This document shows positions 10,072 through 21,465 of a stretch of 64,000 bases of DNA, piece by piece. Origin of the DNA: Leuctra nigra (taxonomy: Eukaryota > Arthropoda > Insecta > Plecoptera > Leuctridae); NCBI GenBank assembly GCA_934045905.1, contig OW203762.1, positions 48,261,411 through 48,325,410 of the forward strand, written 5' to 3'. Below the pieces are notes generated by a model that saw nothing but the letters and a program-made list of their open reading frames with translations, searched no databases and was not told where the DNA came from. Every line of letters begins with the position of its first letter. The stretch's first letter is position 1. A program made the position numbers and the translations under genes.

Positions 10072-13000
10072 ATGCACAGAATGTCACAATGTCGAGCTTG
10101 CAGATTACAAGGGCTGCATGATATTGTTTCTTCCTACCCAACACGAGATGCCAATGAATTATTTTGTTATCGGCTTTTTATATATTGAATAGCTGTGGAA
10201 AAGCTGGTTGATATTCGCGACGCCAGAGATCACGTGATGAATGACGTCATTCGATGCTTCCTTCTGAATCTATTCAGCCATCTTGTTTTCAATCAGGCAG
10301 AGAAACGTGTGCAGAGTATCTATACTGATTAGCGCTACATTCTGCACGTAACAACTAGTACTGTTTAATATGCATGTAATTAAGATGGCATATACCGACT
10401 ATGTTCTGAATAGCGTTATTATTTCAATAGGTCAATTCATGCTTCATTCTCTCTCTTGTCAATGAAACATTTAAATGTGTGCGGCGCTGGTTTTTAAACT
10501 TTTCACAAACAATTTCGTTTTCCAGCTTATATCCGTGTTTTACAACACAAAGAGATACCGACAATTACACTGAATATGGAAACTGGAACGTCACATCTGA
10601 CCAAAATTTATCTAGGGGACAGATATTTCAGTAAATAAGTTATAAGTAACCATTATTTTTATTATTTAATTCCATGTTTTATTTGATAACATTTTTGTCT
10701 TTCTTTTGAATCTTTCTTTCCCAACTGTATTTAAAATACGATCAATTATTAAACTATTTAAAAATTTCCCGCCAGCGAAATAAACAAGATCGAGTTCTGT
10801 TACCATAGCAACCAGAGTGATACAACTAGCCTATAAGATTTCTTTTATCAAACCAGATCCACACAGATAACTTTTAATTAGTCTTAAAATTGCATTCAAT
10901 CACATTGAATGACACAAACGAAGGCTAACGAATTTGAAGACGAGAAATGTATGTCGATATTTACATGGCTTTAGTGAGTCATCGTATCCACGGAGTAATT
11001 GGTGAGTAAATGAACCTAGTGGAGATGAGACTTAAGATAAGCCTAAGATCATGAAGACGTTTGATTGGCTGTGCCATGACAAAGTCTGTGAGTCTCGAAC
11101 TAATGACCAGCGCTGGACATCAGAGACCTCCGAGACTTCTAATCCCCACGTCTGTTTTCTTGCACGAGCGTCTCGCAGCAAACTAAGAATACGCCCGCAA
11201 TCTAGACGCGCTCTATGTACTTTGAGAGCCGCATTAAAGTAATTTACTCCATTATTTAGCACCCAATTACGTGTTCTACTATGTATTTTCAAAGTGTGAA
11301 ATATTCAGCCAAGATCACGCGAAAGATATCCTAGAGTTAAATTGTGTTTCGACACGTGTGATTTCATTGATTAAAATGTAAAACAATCGAGTTACGCGAG
11401 TAATAACTGCTGTAGGAACTACCTGTTTGAATACAATTAGAATTGTAAATCAAGTTGCTAGTCAAAATGTTGAGTCAAAGTAAGAGGAAGTCGTCTGTCT
11501 CAGAAACACCGACTTCCAGTTAATTGTAACGTACGGCTTCGTGCTCTGAGCTCAGCGCGGTAACATCGCCGCAGTTCTTTTTCTCTTCCAATCAGAATTG
11601 AATTTGTTTGGCATTAAATCACAGCTCACGGAAGGCGAATACATCAACTGAATACGTTTTATCTTGTGGAGCTGGATAATGCAGTTAGCACTCATGTGTG
11701 ACGCTATATTGTACAGCAAGCGAGCATCCATGCACACTGCATCGATAGATACACACTCCATTCCACTTGATGCGCGCTCGGTTGCCAGCCGATCACGACG
11801 ACAAATCTGATCGCTGAATAAATATTGTTACAAGAGGTAAAGTCGACGTTTAAGAGTAATAAACCAGAGCGATGTTCTGAGCGAATCATTTGAACTAGAT
11901 CAATACGAGAAGTGACAACAGAACAGGCATGGAGAAGTGGCAGTGTCACATAGGATGTTGATTCTGTGTTGGTGGTGCACTTGATTGCGAGGTAATGTGT
12001 GTAAGGGTGAAGGAGCAGGAAAACGAAGTGATATTCCCAGCTAAGGGGCGTGTATTCCCTCAGCAGAGGCAGGCGGTAGTAAATATTCATCAATACAAAT
12101 AACACTCTAAAGCATTAAGTCTGGATACTTCTGTTTAAACCTAACGTGGCCAGAACGGAACTATAGTGAACAGAAAATATGAATGATAATTGAGACCTCG
12201 CAGAACATTACAAAAAGCACTCCAGAAACTCGCCAAAGTCACCACTGATTGCGATTTATTCGTATATAATCAAATTTAAAAGAAATCTATGTCGTTCGTG
12301 ATGTCATAGATGTAACTAAATAGCATTTAGTAGAAGAAAATCAGCGTTCATACGTTTGATATTCGATCATGTATGAGTCATTGACAGAATACGAAATAAT
12401 AAGAGCTTGGTAAATAATTGGTCTTTTGACAACCAATTGCCAATTTTATTTTACATAAAATACACAAATTATACCAATATAATTGGTATTGGACTCATGA
12501 CAGAATAGAACACAGAAAGTGTTGGACTAATCTTATGAAATCTGGATGTCCAGGTTCGATTTCTGTATTCACCCATTGTATGTCGTTTTGGTCAATAATA
12601 CCTTTAACTCACATAACAATATTTCGTGTTTTACTACGACCGAGTTCGAGTGTGTGTAAGAAGCTCTGGAGTTGTGTGAGTTCGCTGCTCGGCCACTTAA
12701 AACACAAAACCGCGCCCGAAAGTTGTGTTTGTCCACCAGATGTTTAGCGCCGACAACAAGCAGGCCTGTTAGCGCAGCGGGGTGGGGGAGGGAGGGGATC
12801 GTGCGAGGTGCATTCTGATGAGCCACGTGATCGATCTCATTACCCAGCTCAGCTCAGTTGAGGTAAGTAAAAATAAAGAAAACCTGAGAAGAGATTTTTC
12901 AATCGCGCCTACGCGACTTGGGTCGGTAATGGTTATTGAAAGTTTGCCGTATCTTTAATCTTGGAAGTAATAACAAGGGTTGCTTGAAATGCGGAGCCAA

Positions 13001-13634
13001 TACGCCACTTAATATGTAAAATAAAAAATTATTAAATTCACAAAGAGCGTTGCGTTTTTAACGGAGAGTAGAATCTATAAGAGAGGATATTGCAAAGGGG
13101 TTCGGCCTCCTGTTTTGTAAATGAGTATAAAAAGTTTAGATTGTTTGCAAAGTGTTCTCCGAATATCTTGTTGCGTTGGTTGATCGTCGCAGCGCGATTA
13201 CAGGGCACTTGATTTATAAAACACGACGCGGCGTCGTAAAGCACTATCGGCGTCGCGACGGTGACGGCTAGAAGGCGCACTTTACATGTCCCTGCAGCTT
13301 ACCATCAAGCAATTACCGATGATTCCCACAAGCCGCTTGGAGCACACGAGTGTTTAGCACGACACGGCTCACCTGCCCACGGAGCAATTTGACTGACAGA
13401 TTCCCAGCGGCAGTCCGTCCTGGCTGAAGTTTGTTTATTCATTAGAAGGCTCTCTTTTAATAAGTCACTGTCGTCTTCATTCCACATTACTTCCTCATTC
13501 CGCCCCATAGGCCAAAGAGAATACAAAATATTTTAATATGCTTAAGTCTTTAATAATAAAAAAAATGTCTGCCTTGGGGTTTGTTGTTGTTGCTTGATAT
13601 TCTCATACAACTTGTGATGTAGAACCTAATTAAT

Positions 13635-13862
13635 TTAGTAGATACCACCTACCACAGAGTTGACTACAATCTTAATGTTTCTGATTTAGTTTTTATCAAT
13701 ATATTGTATCAAAACTACAAATGGTGGCATAAGTAGGATTGTTTCATAAAGTTCCTGAATATCCGCGTATATGTTTGAAAATGTAATGAAATTATAAAAA
13801 TGCTCTTTCTACATAATTATTGGTATAACGATTAAAGAAGCAGCGTTTGTGTGTTATTAAAT
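13635..13862. repeat. Copy 1 of a divergent ~225-bp direct duplication
   Basis: It aligns with 13970-14192 over its whole length. Shared landmarks in the same order are ACTACAATCT, TACAAATGGTGGC, CCTGAATATCCG, TTCTTTCTACATRAT, GGTATAAC/GTTATAAC and a GCTTGTGTG-like end. The CAAATGGTGGC core also occurs, mostly inverted, near 22441, 25130 and 39872, so this is an interspersed family and not only a local duplication. Class unknown. Confidence 0.65.
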
Positions 13863-13969
13863 AATCTGCATTATTACATCATCAATAAAAATAAAAAATA
13901 TATGTAGGCCATTGTATTTGAAGATTGATACATTCATACAATTGTTACATATTTAATTAATTTTAATAA

Positions 13970-14192
13970 TGTAGTACCTACTGCAATGGATATTACTACA
14001 ATCTGAACGTTTCTAATAATAGTTTGTATTTTATATATTAATATTACAAATGGTGGCCGATGTGGGATTTTTCCCAAACTCGTCCTGAATATCCGAGTAT
14101 ATATTTGACAATGTAATTAAGTTTAAAAAATATTCTTTCTACATGATATTTGTTATAACCACTTCAAGAAGTAGCGCTTGTGTGATAAAATA
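13970..14192. repeat. Copy 2 of the divergent direct duplication
   Basis: Same landmarks and orientation as 13635-13862, offset by about 330 bp, with many substitutions and small indels. The A+T-rich DNA between the copies shows no structure I can name. Confidence 0.65.
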
Positions 14193-15039
14193 AAACGAAT
14201 ATTGTGCATCATATTTCAGTCGTCTTCATAATACCATGTTTCTAAGATATTATAAGAACTGAAGTAAACGAAACCTCAGGAGAGGTGATCTCGATCTATT
14301 AATGGCTTTTGAATCCAATCAGAGACAAATTCCTGCTGGCTGGTCGTATCTGAGGTATCAGGATTAAACCTTTAAAACTAACGTAAAAGCACTTTAAATT
14401 CGAAAATCGCTAAACCATGCAGTTTTTCGCTTGCTCGGTACACAACCTAGTTCTTTTTACAATCATGCATCGCGGGTTTTCTTAAAACCTTGCTTACAAC
14501 GCTGAAGTGTCAGCAGTTTTTATTTTTTCGTTGTTGGAGCTCCTTGAGACTTGGATGCAAAGCGACGACCAAACATCGCTCAGAATGTTGAAGCAAGTCG
14601 AGGAAATACTTCACCTAGATCTAACATTGATACTTCCTCACTAATTATATGTACTTGAAAAACTTGTATTTAAAATCATACTCTCCTTATTTATATTTTG
14701 TTTCATAAAATAGGCGTCTACGTTAACCTACCTAGTTGTACATGATTTGCCTCACTGAGGGATATTGAAAGAATGAAATTATCTTATTGCACAACTACTC
14801 AAGATGTTTAAATAAATCACTGGATCTGACATAACCTAAAACGAATATCTGATAATAAAGGCATTTTAGCCTAACCGTTACATTTTATTCTATCATAATA
14901 TTTAATAGTGACCCTTTAACGCCGTACTGTTCTGCACTAGGCTAAGGGCCTAGTGGAAAATATAAGGATTCAGTGGAAAGGAGACGGTATTGGTCTATTA
15001 GTAACGAACCTTTCAGCTTGGCTCTCGACTGAGGGAATA

Positions 15040-15215
15040 ATGAGTAACCTAAGTCAAGGTCCACTAAATCTTCTCTAGCGGAGAACACGATGAAGCTGCG
15101 CTAGTCATAGCGGAGATTTAGTAGACCTTGAGCTAAGTCAGGAAGCACGGCTGTGGGAATCGAACTGGGGACCTCCGGAGTGCATGTCAAGAGCGTTACC
15201 TCTGTGTCAAACTTA
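15040..15215 (-). mobile_element. tRNA-derived SINE fragment with a hairpin tail
   Basis: On the minus strand a tRNA-like head runs from about 15210 to 15150. It has an A-box-like segment (CAGAGGTAACGCTCTTGA) and a near-perfect B box (AGTTCGATTCCC, 15166-15155), separated by about 35 nt as in RNA polymerase III promoters. Downstream is an inverted repeat with arms near 15101-15138 and 15049-15083 (TCAAGGTCYACTAAATC in each). It is not a functional tRNA: no cloverleaf acceptor stem or CCA-compatible end is visible. Confidence 0.55.
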
Positions 15216-15923
15216 CTCCTGCCATCCACATTAAATCCATTATGAATAATTAAGTGAACATCTTGTTTCCAACCGGAAAGGTGCAGTTAGCTTATGTGCG
15301 ATGTGGGTCTGTCCACGATATAATGTCCAGAAATCTCACAGTTTTTTTTTCGCATTTTTTGGAAAATATTTCTATTTATTTTGTATTTTTTAATATTAAA
15401 CAATAATACCTAATGATGATAATGTTGTTGATGATGTATGTTGATAATGATGTTACAGTAATAGCTATTTATAACACACTTCAAAAACTTAAACATATCA
15501 TGTCTTCACATTAATTTTTTCTATCTCTTTAACATTGTGAGTTGCAAGGTCACACCACTGACGGTCATCTCCCATGAAAATTGATATAAAAGCAAATGAT
15601 CAATTAATTACAATGTACTTGATGTGGTTTATTGTAAAAGAGGTATCATATTTGGGAAATATTTCTTTCCCATACTCATTTTTTCCCAATTGTAAAAGAA
15701 AAGTTTTTATGAAAATATGGTGCAACGGCTGGTGCCCAATTTGTGTCACTCCACTGACGTAAGTAAAAATGTATGTTTAGATGTACTTTATGAGATAAGT
15801 TGTTACTTTTGGATTGGAGTTAACATGTATGATCCCTAGATGTATGATCAGATATCAGTTGTATACATTTTGTTACAAGAATGAATGATCTTGAGAAACT
15901 TGTGCCAACGTCGCACCACTGAC

Positions 15924-16056
15924 CTGTAAATAGGCGTGCCGAGGTCCTCGCGGTACCACAGCACAAGCAGGACGGCGTCTCCGTGGTCCGTGGTGGAGAT
16001 GTCGCACGGCATGTAGACCGCATCGCCGGCCACCGCCTGCTGGTGAGACACTGGGA
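15924..16056 (-). CDS. Sidestep-family Ig receptor, exon for the first half of the V-set domain
   Basis: A 133-nt exon: two bases, 43 codons, then AG completed by the T of the next exon to give Ser. The donor CAG|GTCAGT lies at 15923-15918, and a pyrimidine-rich acceptor ending TTGCAG precedes the exon at 16057. The peptide has the A-to-C strand features of a V-set domain: a V-A-G-D-A-V lead, the first disulfide Cys in Y-M-P-C-D-I (residue 17), and the core Trp in L-L-V-L-W-Y-R (residue 33), then G-T-P-I-Y. Joined to the exon at 5929-6137, the two Cys are 77 residues apart, normal for a V-set fold, and the frame runs without a break. Alternative: an in-frame ATG at 16087 would give a short hydrophobic leader (I-L-C-C-L-G-I-V-A-V) and make this the first coding exon. 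The strong acceptor makes an upstream signal-peptide exon more likely. Confidence 0.85.
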
Positions 16057-19000
16057 CTGCAACAATGCCAAGACAACACAGAATCATCACTTTGCTCGGA
16101 CAAGCTTGATGCGCACATCACGTCACACGATAGCACTGTCGCAAATTGTGCATTGGTCCGCCGCACAATAAATACACATTTATTCTTCCAAGACAGATCA
16201 TTTTCAATGAAATTAGTGTATCAGATTATTTTTAGATGGCGCAGATATATTTTAGTAAGTATGTATGTGGTATAAGTTCATTAGTTCTACGTAGAGTTGA
16301 TTGTTTTGACACATTTATTTACGCGATGCATCGCCATCTTTAATGCGCGAGCAGAACTGTGTGACGTCTAAAAGTTCTCCCTTCATTAGGTACTTGAGAA
16401 TTAATTGTTTAAAATTGTTCTTCCTTCATTATTTGAAGTAAAATTGGAAGAAATTATAATATAATTATGTCAATGAATGAAGGAGGAATACCTACTCGAA
16501 AAGGACACCAACTTTTTAGTTTGAATTAGTTCATGTTAGCGAAATTCAAAATGGCCGTGCATTGTTTTCCAGTGACAGGTAATCGTCCATAGATCACATT
16601 TTGCCACCCCAAATTTGGTAAAGAAACTCATATTTCACTTCAGTTTTGAACTGCTTACTATTTTGGTGGTAAGTGTTGAAAAGTGGGGAGATAACAACTG
16701 GCTAATACGGCCAAAGAGATTCTCAAAGATATACAAATAATGCAAAACGTACTTGATTAACACAATAATCTCTTGGACAGACTCCGGTATCGTCACAAAT
16801 ATAGAAATTAAAAATATAAAATAACACACAATATTTCGGAGTTGTTTCGGTCTCCTTCATCAGGTGCAAACTGACGTGAAATCCGCCTCGACCGCCAAAC
16901 CCCAGATAAAAACAACTGACTGATGTAAACAACAAAAACCGCCAGCTCAATCACAACACAGATAGCAGCTAACCGGCTAATAAATACACCGTGACACAGC
17001 GGCGTAGAGACACAAGTAAGAACTATAGTATTATTGACTTCCATAATATATTTTAGACCGACGTAGTGTAAAGTGTGGCACTAAAGTCCGCGCTTCGAAA
17101 TAACTATTAATGAGATAACTATGAGAGGGAACATAATTTAAGCGTGTTGATGGAGAATATTTGCGTATATTTGATAACGTGTGACAGTGATCCGATTATT
17201 TCCTTAGAGAGTTCTCAATCTGTTTTGCTCCATTCTCTATTTCGCAATTGTCCATAATATAATTCCCCCTTCCCATAGTCTAACACAAACTCAAAGAGTG
17301 CATTCCAAATAATATGCGTATTGAATATATTTTATTATTTCTCTGACAAAAATTCTCAGTAGAGAGTTGGCATTCAGAAAATCTCACTAATATTTTGATA
17401 CTTCTGTCAATAGACAAATAGAAATGAGTTTTGAAAATGACCCCTATTTTCGTGATTGTTCGAGTGCTCGTACAATCGAGCATGACGTCGAAGTGAAGTC
17501 CTTTCGAACGAAATAGCATTCAATCTGTCGCGTAACTTTATTATTTTATTTTGTCTGACGTCAGGTGGGCATGAATCCGTATGAAATTTGTCTGGAACGA
17601 CCTCGAAAATAGGTGCCCTGGGGGAGAATGTGCAAGAACATCAAACTTTGGCAACACACAATTCACGGAAACTATTATATATTTTGCTCTCTTGTTCTGA
17701 ATAAAATATTGTTAATGAGTTTTTCCTGTACACCGACGAGAATGTGTTTGCCCACGCGGGTACACTTGGTATTACGTAATAAGGATAGTAAGTAAATAAA
17801 GCAGGCAGTAAAGCGTCATTGTGTGCAAGTAACAGCGAGGCGCCTGAATGTGGCCCGTCATTATTCGTCACCGTCGTGATAAAAACTAATTCAGGTTGAT
17901 TGTTGACTTGGAGGTACACAATGCAGAATGACCTCTCTGATGCCAGTAAAACATTTCACCACTTCTGTCGCTCGACATGAATGTCACCTTTTATGTTCCT
18001 CATTTCACTTGGAGAGCACAGGACAAGACTCACAAACGCTTTTTTTGTGTTTTTACAACGAGCGTTCGTTTTTACGACCTTTTTTTCTAAAGTTGAGTAC
18101 TGTTACTCGACCCCCCCCTTCCCCCATTGCACTGACGAAACAAGATGGCGGAACTAGGGAATGGCTGCTTTTAATTCACTAAAATGCCCGATGTGAGGCG
18201 TAATCGAAATAAAAACATTCAGCAATTAATTGCTCATTCGTTTTTTCATACAACTCTCATTGAACGTGACGAAATAAAAGAAACTCGTCAAATCCGTACA
18301 TTTGTGATATAACTAATATTTCAGGAGCTTGCGCAGAGCTCAGTTTCATTTCGCGATTCAATGAGTGGAAGATTTTTTTATCTCGTAATTTTATGTTTTA
18401 ACGATAATAAAACATACATATACATGTCATGCCGGAACTATGACGACAGATGCATTCACAAATATGCAAATAAAATAATTATAAACTCTGTGTCAACATT
18501 GTGTTTGTGTTCAGTTGGTTGACATAATCGGAACATGATAAGGTACTATCTGTCGGAACAAAGCTCTGCAAAAGTTTGTAATTCCACCATTGATGCTCTC
18601 CCTTCTAGTTCGGAACAAAGTATCACAATGGTAAATCTACACGGGTTTTAGTCTGTCCTTTAGTGCACTGGGTATATACAACTTTCAGATGGGATTCCTA
18701 ATGTACTGTATGATTCATACGTGTATTGAGTATTGCTACGTAGGCGGTCAGTGTGCTGTGCACAGCGCTGGACGTGAAGTGCGACACACGAGTGAACTAT
18801 TCCCTGCAGTGACGTCACTCATGTGAGAGCGACGACTGCTGTTGATCCTAGAGCTTGTGGTGAGTGTAACAATGGCGTCTGACATAATCTCAGCTCAAAG
18901 CAGCAAGGAAGTAATATTCTGCAGGAAAACTCAGCTAAAACTATCAGCACTAATTGCTCATGTAGGTTAGAAAAGTAATCAGTTCAGCGTTGAAGTATTA

Positions 19001-21168
19001 ACATAAAAACTCAGATAGAAAAGAAGCATTGCATGAGAGTTTTTAAGAAGGATTAATAAAATGAGGGTTTAAAGCAATTTGGTTGAGAGTTTTCTACTTC
19101 TAGTTTAATAACTCGCCTGCATCAGATAGAACATTGTTCATTTTTCATTTGCAAGTGTCTTTCAGCACACGATCGGGTTCTGTACGCCGCGTTCGCAATT
19201 TCCCTCCCGGCTTTTCCAGTGACACTAATTCTCGGTGATTTTCCCGCGGCGCAACACACGTCTCCGTGACTGCGGCGCGAAGAGCACTAAGTGGAGGACA
19301 TTTTCATATAAAACAGATGTTTGTTTTCAACCAAGCCGACTACCACTATACTACTCAATTCAATTCGATGGGGGGAAACTCAAATTGAAAATTAGACTTG
19401 AAAGTTTCGAGTAAACTTTACTAAAGCCCATGGTGATCGCTGGAAGCCTCGAGCATAAGAAATCAGGCGACGCTTTACAGCGATGACGCGTGCTATTCTA
19501 TCCGAAACTCCTCTTGTTCGGTCTTCAAAGTTTGTTATAATCACTTCAACTTCATGCAATTTTCAATGTGTAAAATTGAATCGTTTATGGTATAAGAACT
19601 ATTGTATTTTATTGTCATAATAGATGGTAAAACAATTGAAATGTATTGGTTATGAAATTATATGAATTATATGAAATTGCTTTGGCAATTGTAATATTTT
19701 AAATAAATGTATCTTATGGCCTACAAATCATCCATTACACGTTCAATAGTGTGAATTATCAATGTTAAATCTTTGCAATACTCTGTTAAAACCAGCTGGA
19801 AAGGAATGAAGGAATGACATTGGTTGTTGACTTGGCAGTAGAGTCCTAATCGACTTTTTAAAATTTAGAAGAGTATTGAACAACTGGCCCTGGGTCTATT
19901 ATTTCTGAAGTTTATTCTTAAAATAAATCGAAGTAGATATCATTTCATGGTGCCACTGCATTGATACTGCAATAAATTTAATAGAAATTCAGTTGTTATT
20001 TTCAATTTGTTCTGGATCTAATGTTCTCCGTTCACGCTAGATATAAATAACAGTTATGAATGCTTCACTATTGGGTGGGTGTCGGAGGGGCGGGGAGGGG
20101 CGGGATGAAAGCTGCCGGAAGACACCCCACAAGATCTATAACAATGTCAGCCAGAAACTAAACAAGAGAACTTTTAGCCCGGGGTGCTCAACTCTCATCC
20201 TGGGGGATCATAGGGGACTTACTTTTCACTTACATGACACAAATTCCTGCTTCTGATTTCATTTACATTTCATTACAAGATAACTTTAGAAAAGTTTCAA
20301 GTTGGTTTATTTGCATTCTAGAAAGTTCGAAATAGCGATATTTATTTCATTTCGTAGAGTAATTGAATACAATTTAATTTGCATAATTTGTCATATAAAC
20401 TAATAAAACTTATTATTTAGTGTCCGAAAAGACCAAACTGCCAACGAGAGATAATTATTTAAAACTAGTGCACCCTGGGGAAAACACGGCACCTCCACCG
20501 ATGACAGAATTCAGTTTGCAGTTTTATGGTCTTCAGAGTTTACTGCTAAAACTTGGGTACACGTAGTAGTTTTCATGTTTGTTTTATATTTTCCTTATTG
20601 CGTCGCCACATAACGTTGCAAGCTGCAGTACGACCCGTTGTTTAAGTAGACTCCATTAAAAATAAAGTAACATAAACATTGTTTATACGGACTCATCAGA
20701 GTGCACAAGTTTGTCCAAATAGAAAAGTACAACGCTCAACTACGTTTTATATTACGTTATCCAAAGTTCGTCAAGTTTTGTTGCAAAAGTAACTCTATTT
20801 TGGAATTTATAAAATACTTTCCTTGTGTAAATGAAGTGACGAAGTTTTGCCCATGCGAGAAATCAAAATGGAGGTGAGTTTTGAGCGCCTCTAGCGGCAG
20901 TGAGACGTAATAACTGCGGATGGAATACAATTGGCCGAGTTCACGGCGGATGCGATTGTCCCGCAGTGGCCATCACACAAAGCACACAACATATTAAAAG
21001 AGAAGATGAGACGGGAGTTTTCAACACGATATCTCCTAATTTTCTCGCTATTTCAACAAACAGAATTGCGGACCTTTTAGTTATTTCACCAGACAAATTG
21101 CCCTCAGCCACATCCTTCCTAAAAACATTCCCCCTCCCCTGACCCCCATTCCCTTGGTTGTGCCCTTC
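16057..21168. other. Non-coding DNA upstream of the Ig exons, left of the gap
   Basis: About 5 kb with only short open frames of random composition. A GC-rich patch near 20079-20125 has GGGGCGGGG motifs, and 18720-18850 is CpG-richer than its surroundings. I recognise no exon and no mobile element. Confidence 0.4.
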
Positions 21169-21368
21169 NNNNNNNNNNNNNNNNNNNNNNNNNNNNNNNN
21201 NNNNNNNNNNNNNNNNNNNNNNNNNNNNNNNNNNNNNNNNNNNNNNNNNNNNNNNNNNNNNNNNNNNNNNNNNNNNNNNNNNNNNNNNNNNNNNNNNNNN
21301 NNNNNNNNNNNNNNNNNNNNNNNNNNNNNNNNNNNNNNNNNNNNNNNNNNNNNNNNNNNNNNNNNNNN
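21169..21368. other. Assembly gap (200 N)
   Basis: Exactly 200 undetermined bases, a conventional gap size. The flanks do not read as one gene. Confidence 1.
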
Positions 21369-21374
21369 GGGCTC

Positions 21375-21465
21375 TGAATGCAATCAGCGGGAATCGAACT
21401 CGCGTGGTTTGCGGGGGGCGAATTAATCAGAGATAATCGCAGTCGACCTGCCGATTGACGGCGTT
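21375..21465 (-). mobile_element. Possible tRNA-derived SINE head next to the gap
   Basis: The minus strand has GAGTTCGATTCCCGC, a near-perfect B box (around 21402-21388), preceded about 45 nt upstream by GGTCGACTGCGATTATCTC, which loosely resembles an A box. The 5' end of the unit and any tail lie in or beside the gap, so it cannot be completed. Confidence 0.45.

Larger units (their letters stand above)
6138..15923 (-). other. Intron of 9786 bp inside the Ig domain
   Basis: It is bounded by GTCAGT (15923-15918) and TTTCAG (6143-6138) on the minus strand, phase 2. It splits the V-set domain after the Tyr of the C-C' region, a site seen in insect Sidestep genes. Contents include a (GT)n tract at 10034-10071, a divergent direct duplication at 13635-14192 and a tRNA-derived SINE at 15040-15215. 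No other exon was recognised. The 168-codon plus-strand frame at 7798-8304 has no family resemblance. Confidence 0.8.

Noticed and set aside
16057..16090. Short hydrophobic leader from an ATG at 16087 as a signal peptide
   Set aside because: Possible, but it has no basic n-region and overlaps a strong pyrimidine-rich acceptor; I treat it as intron and mention it as the alternative.
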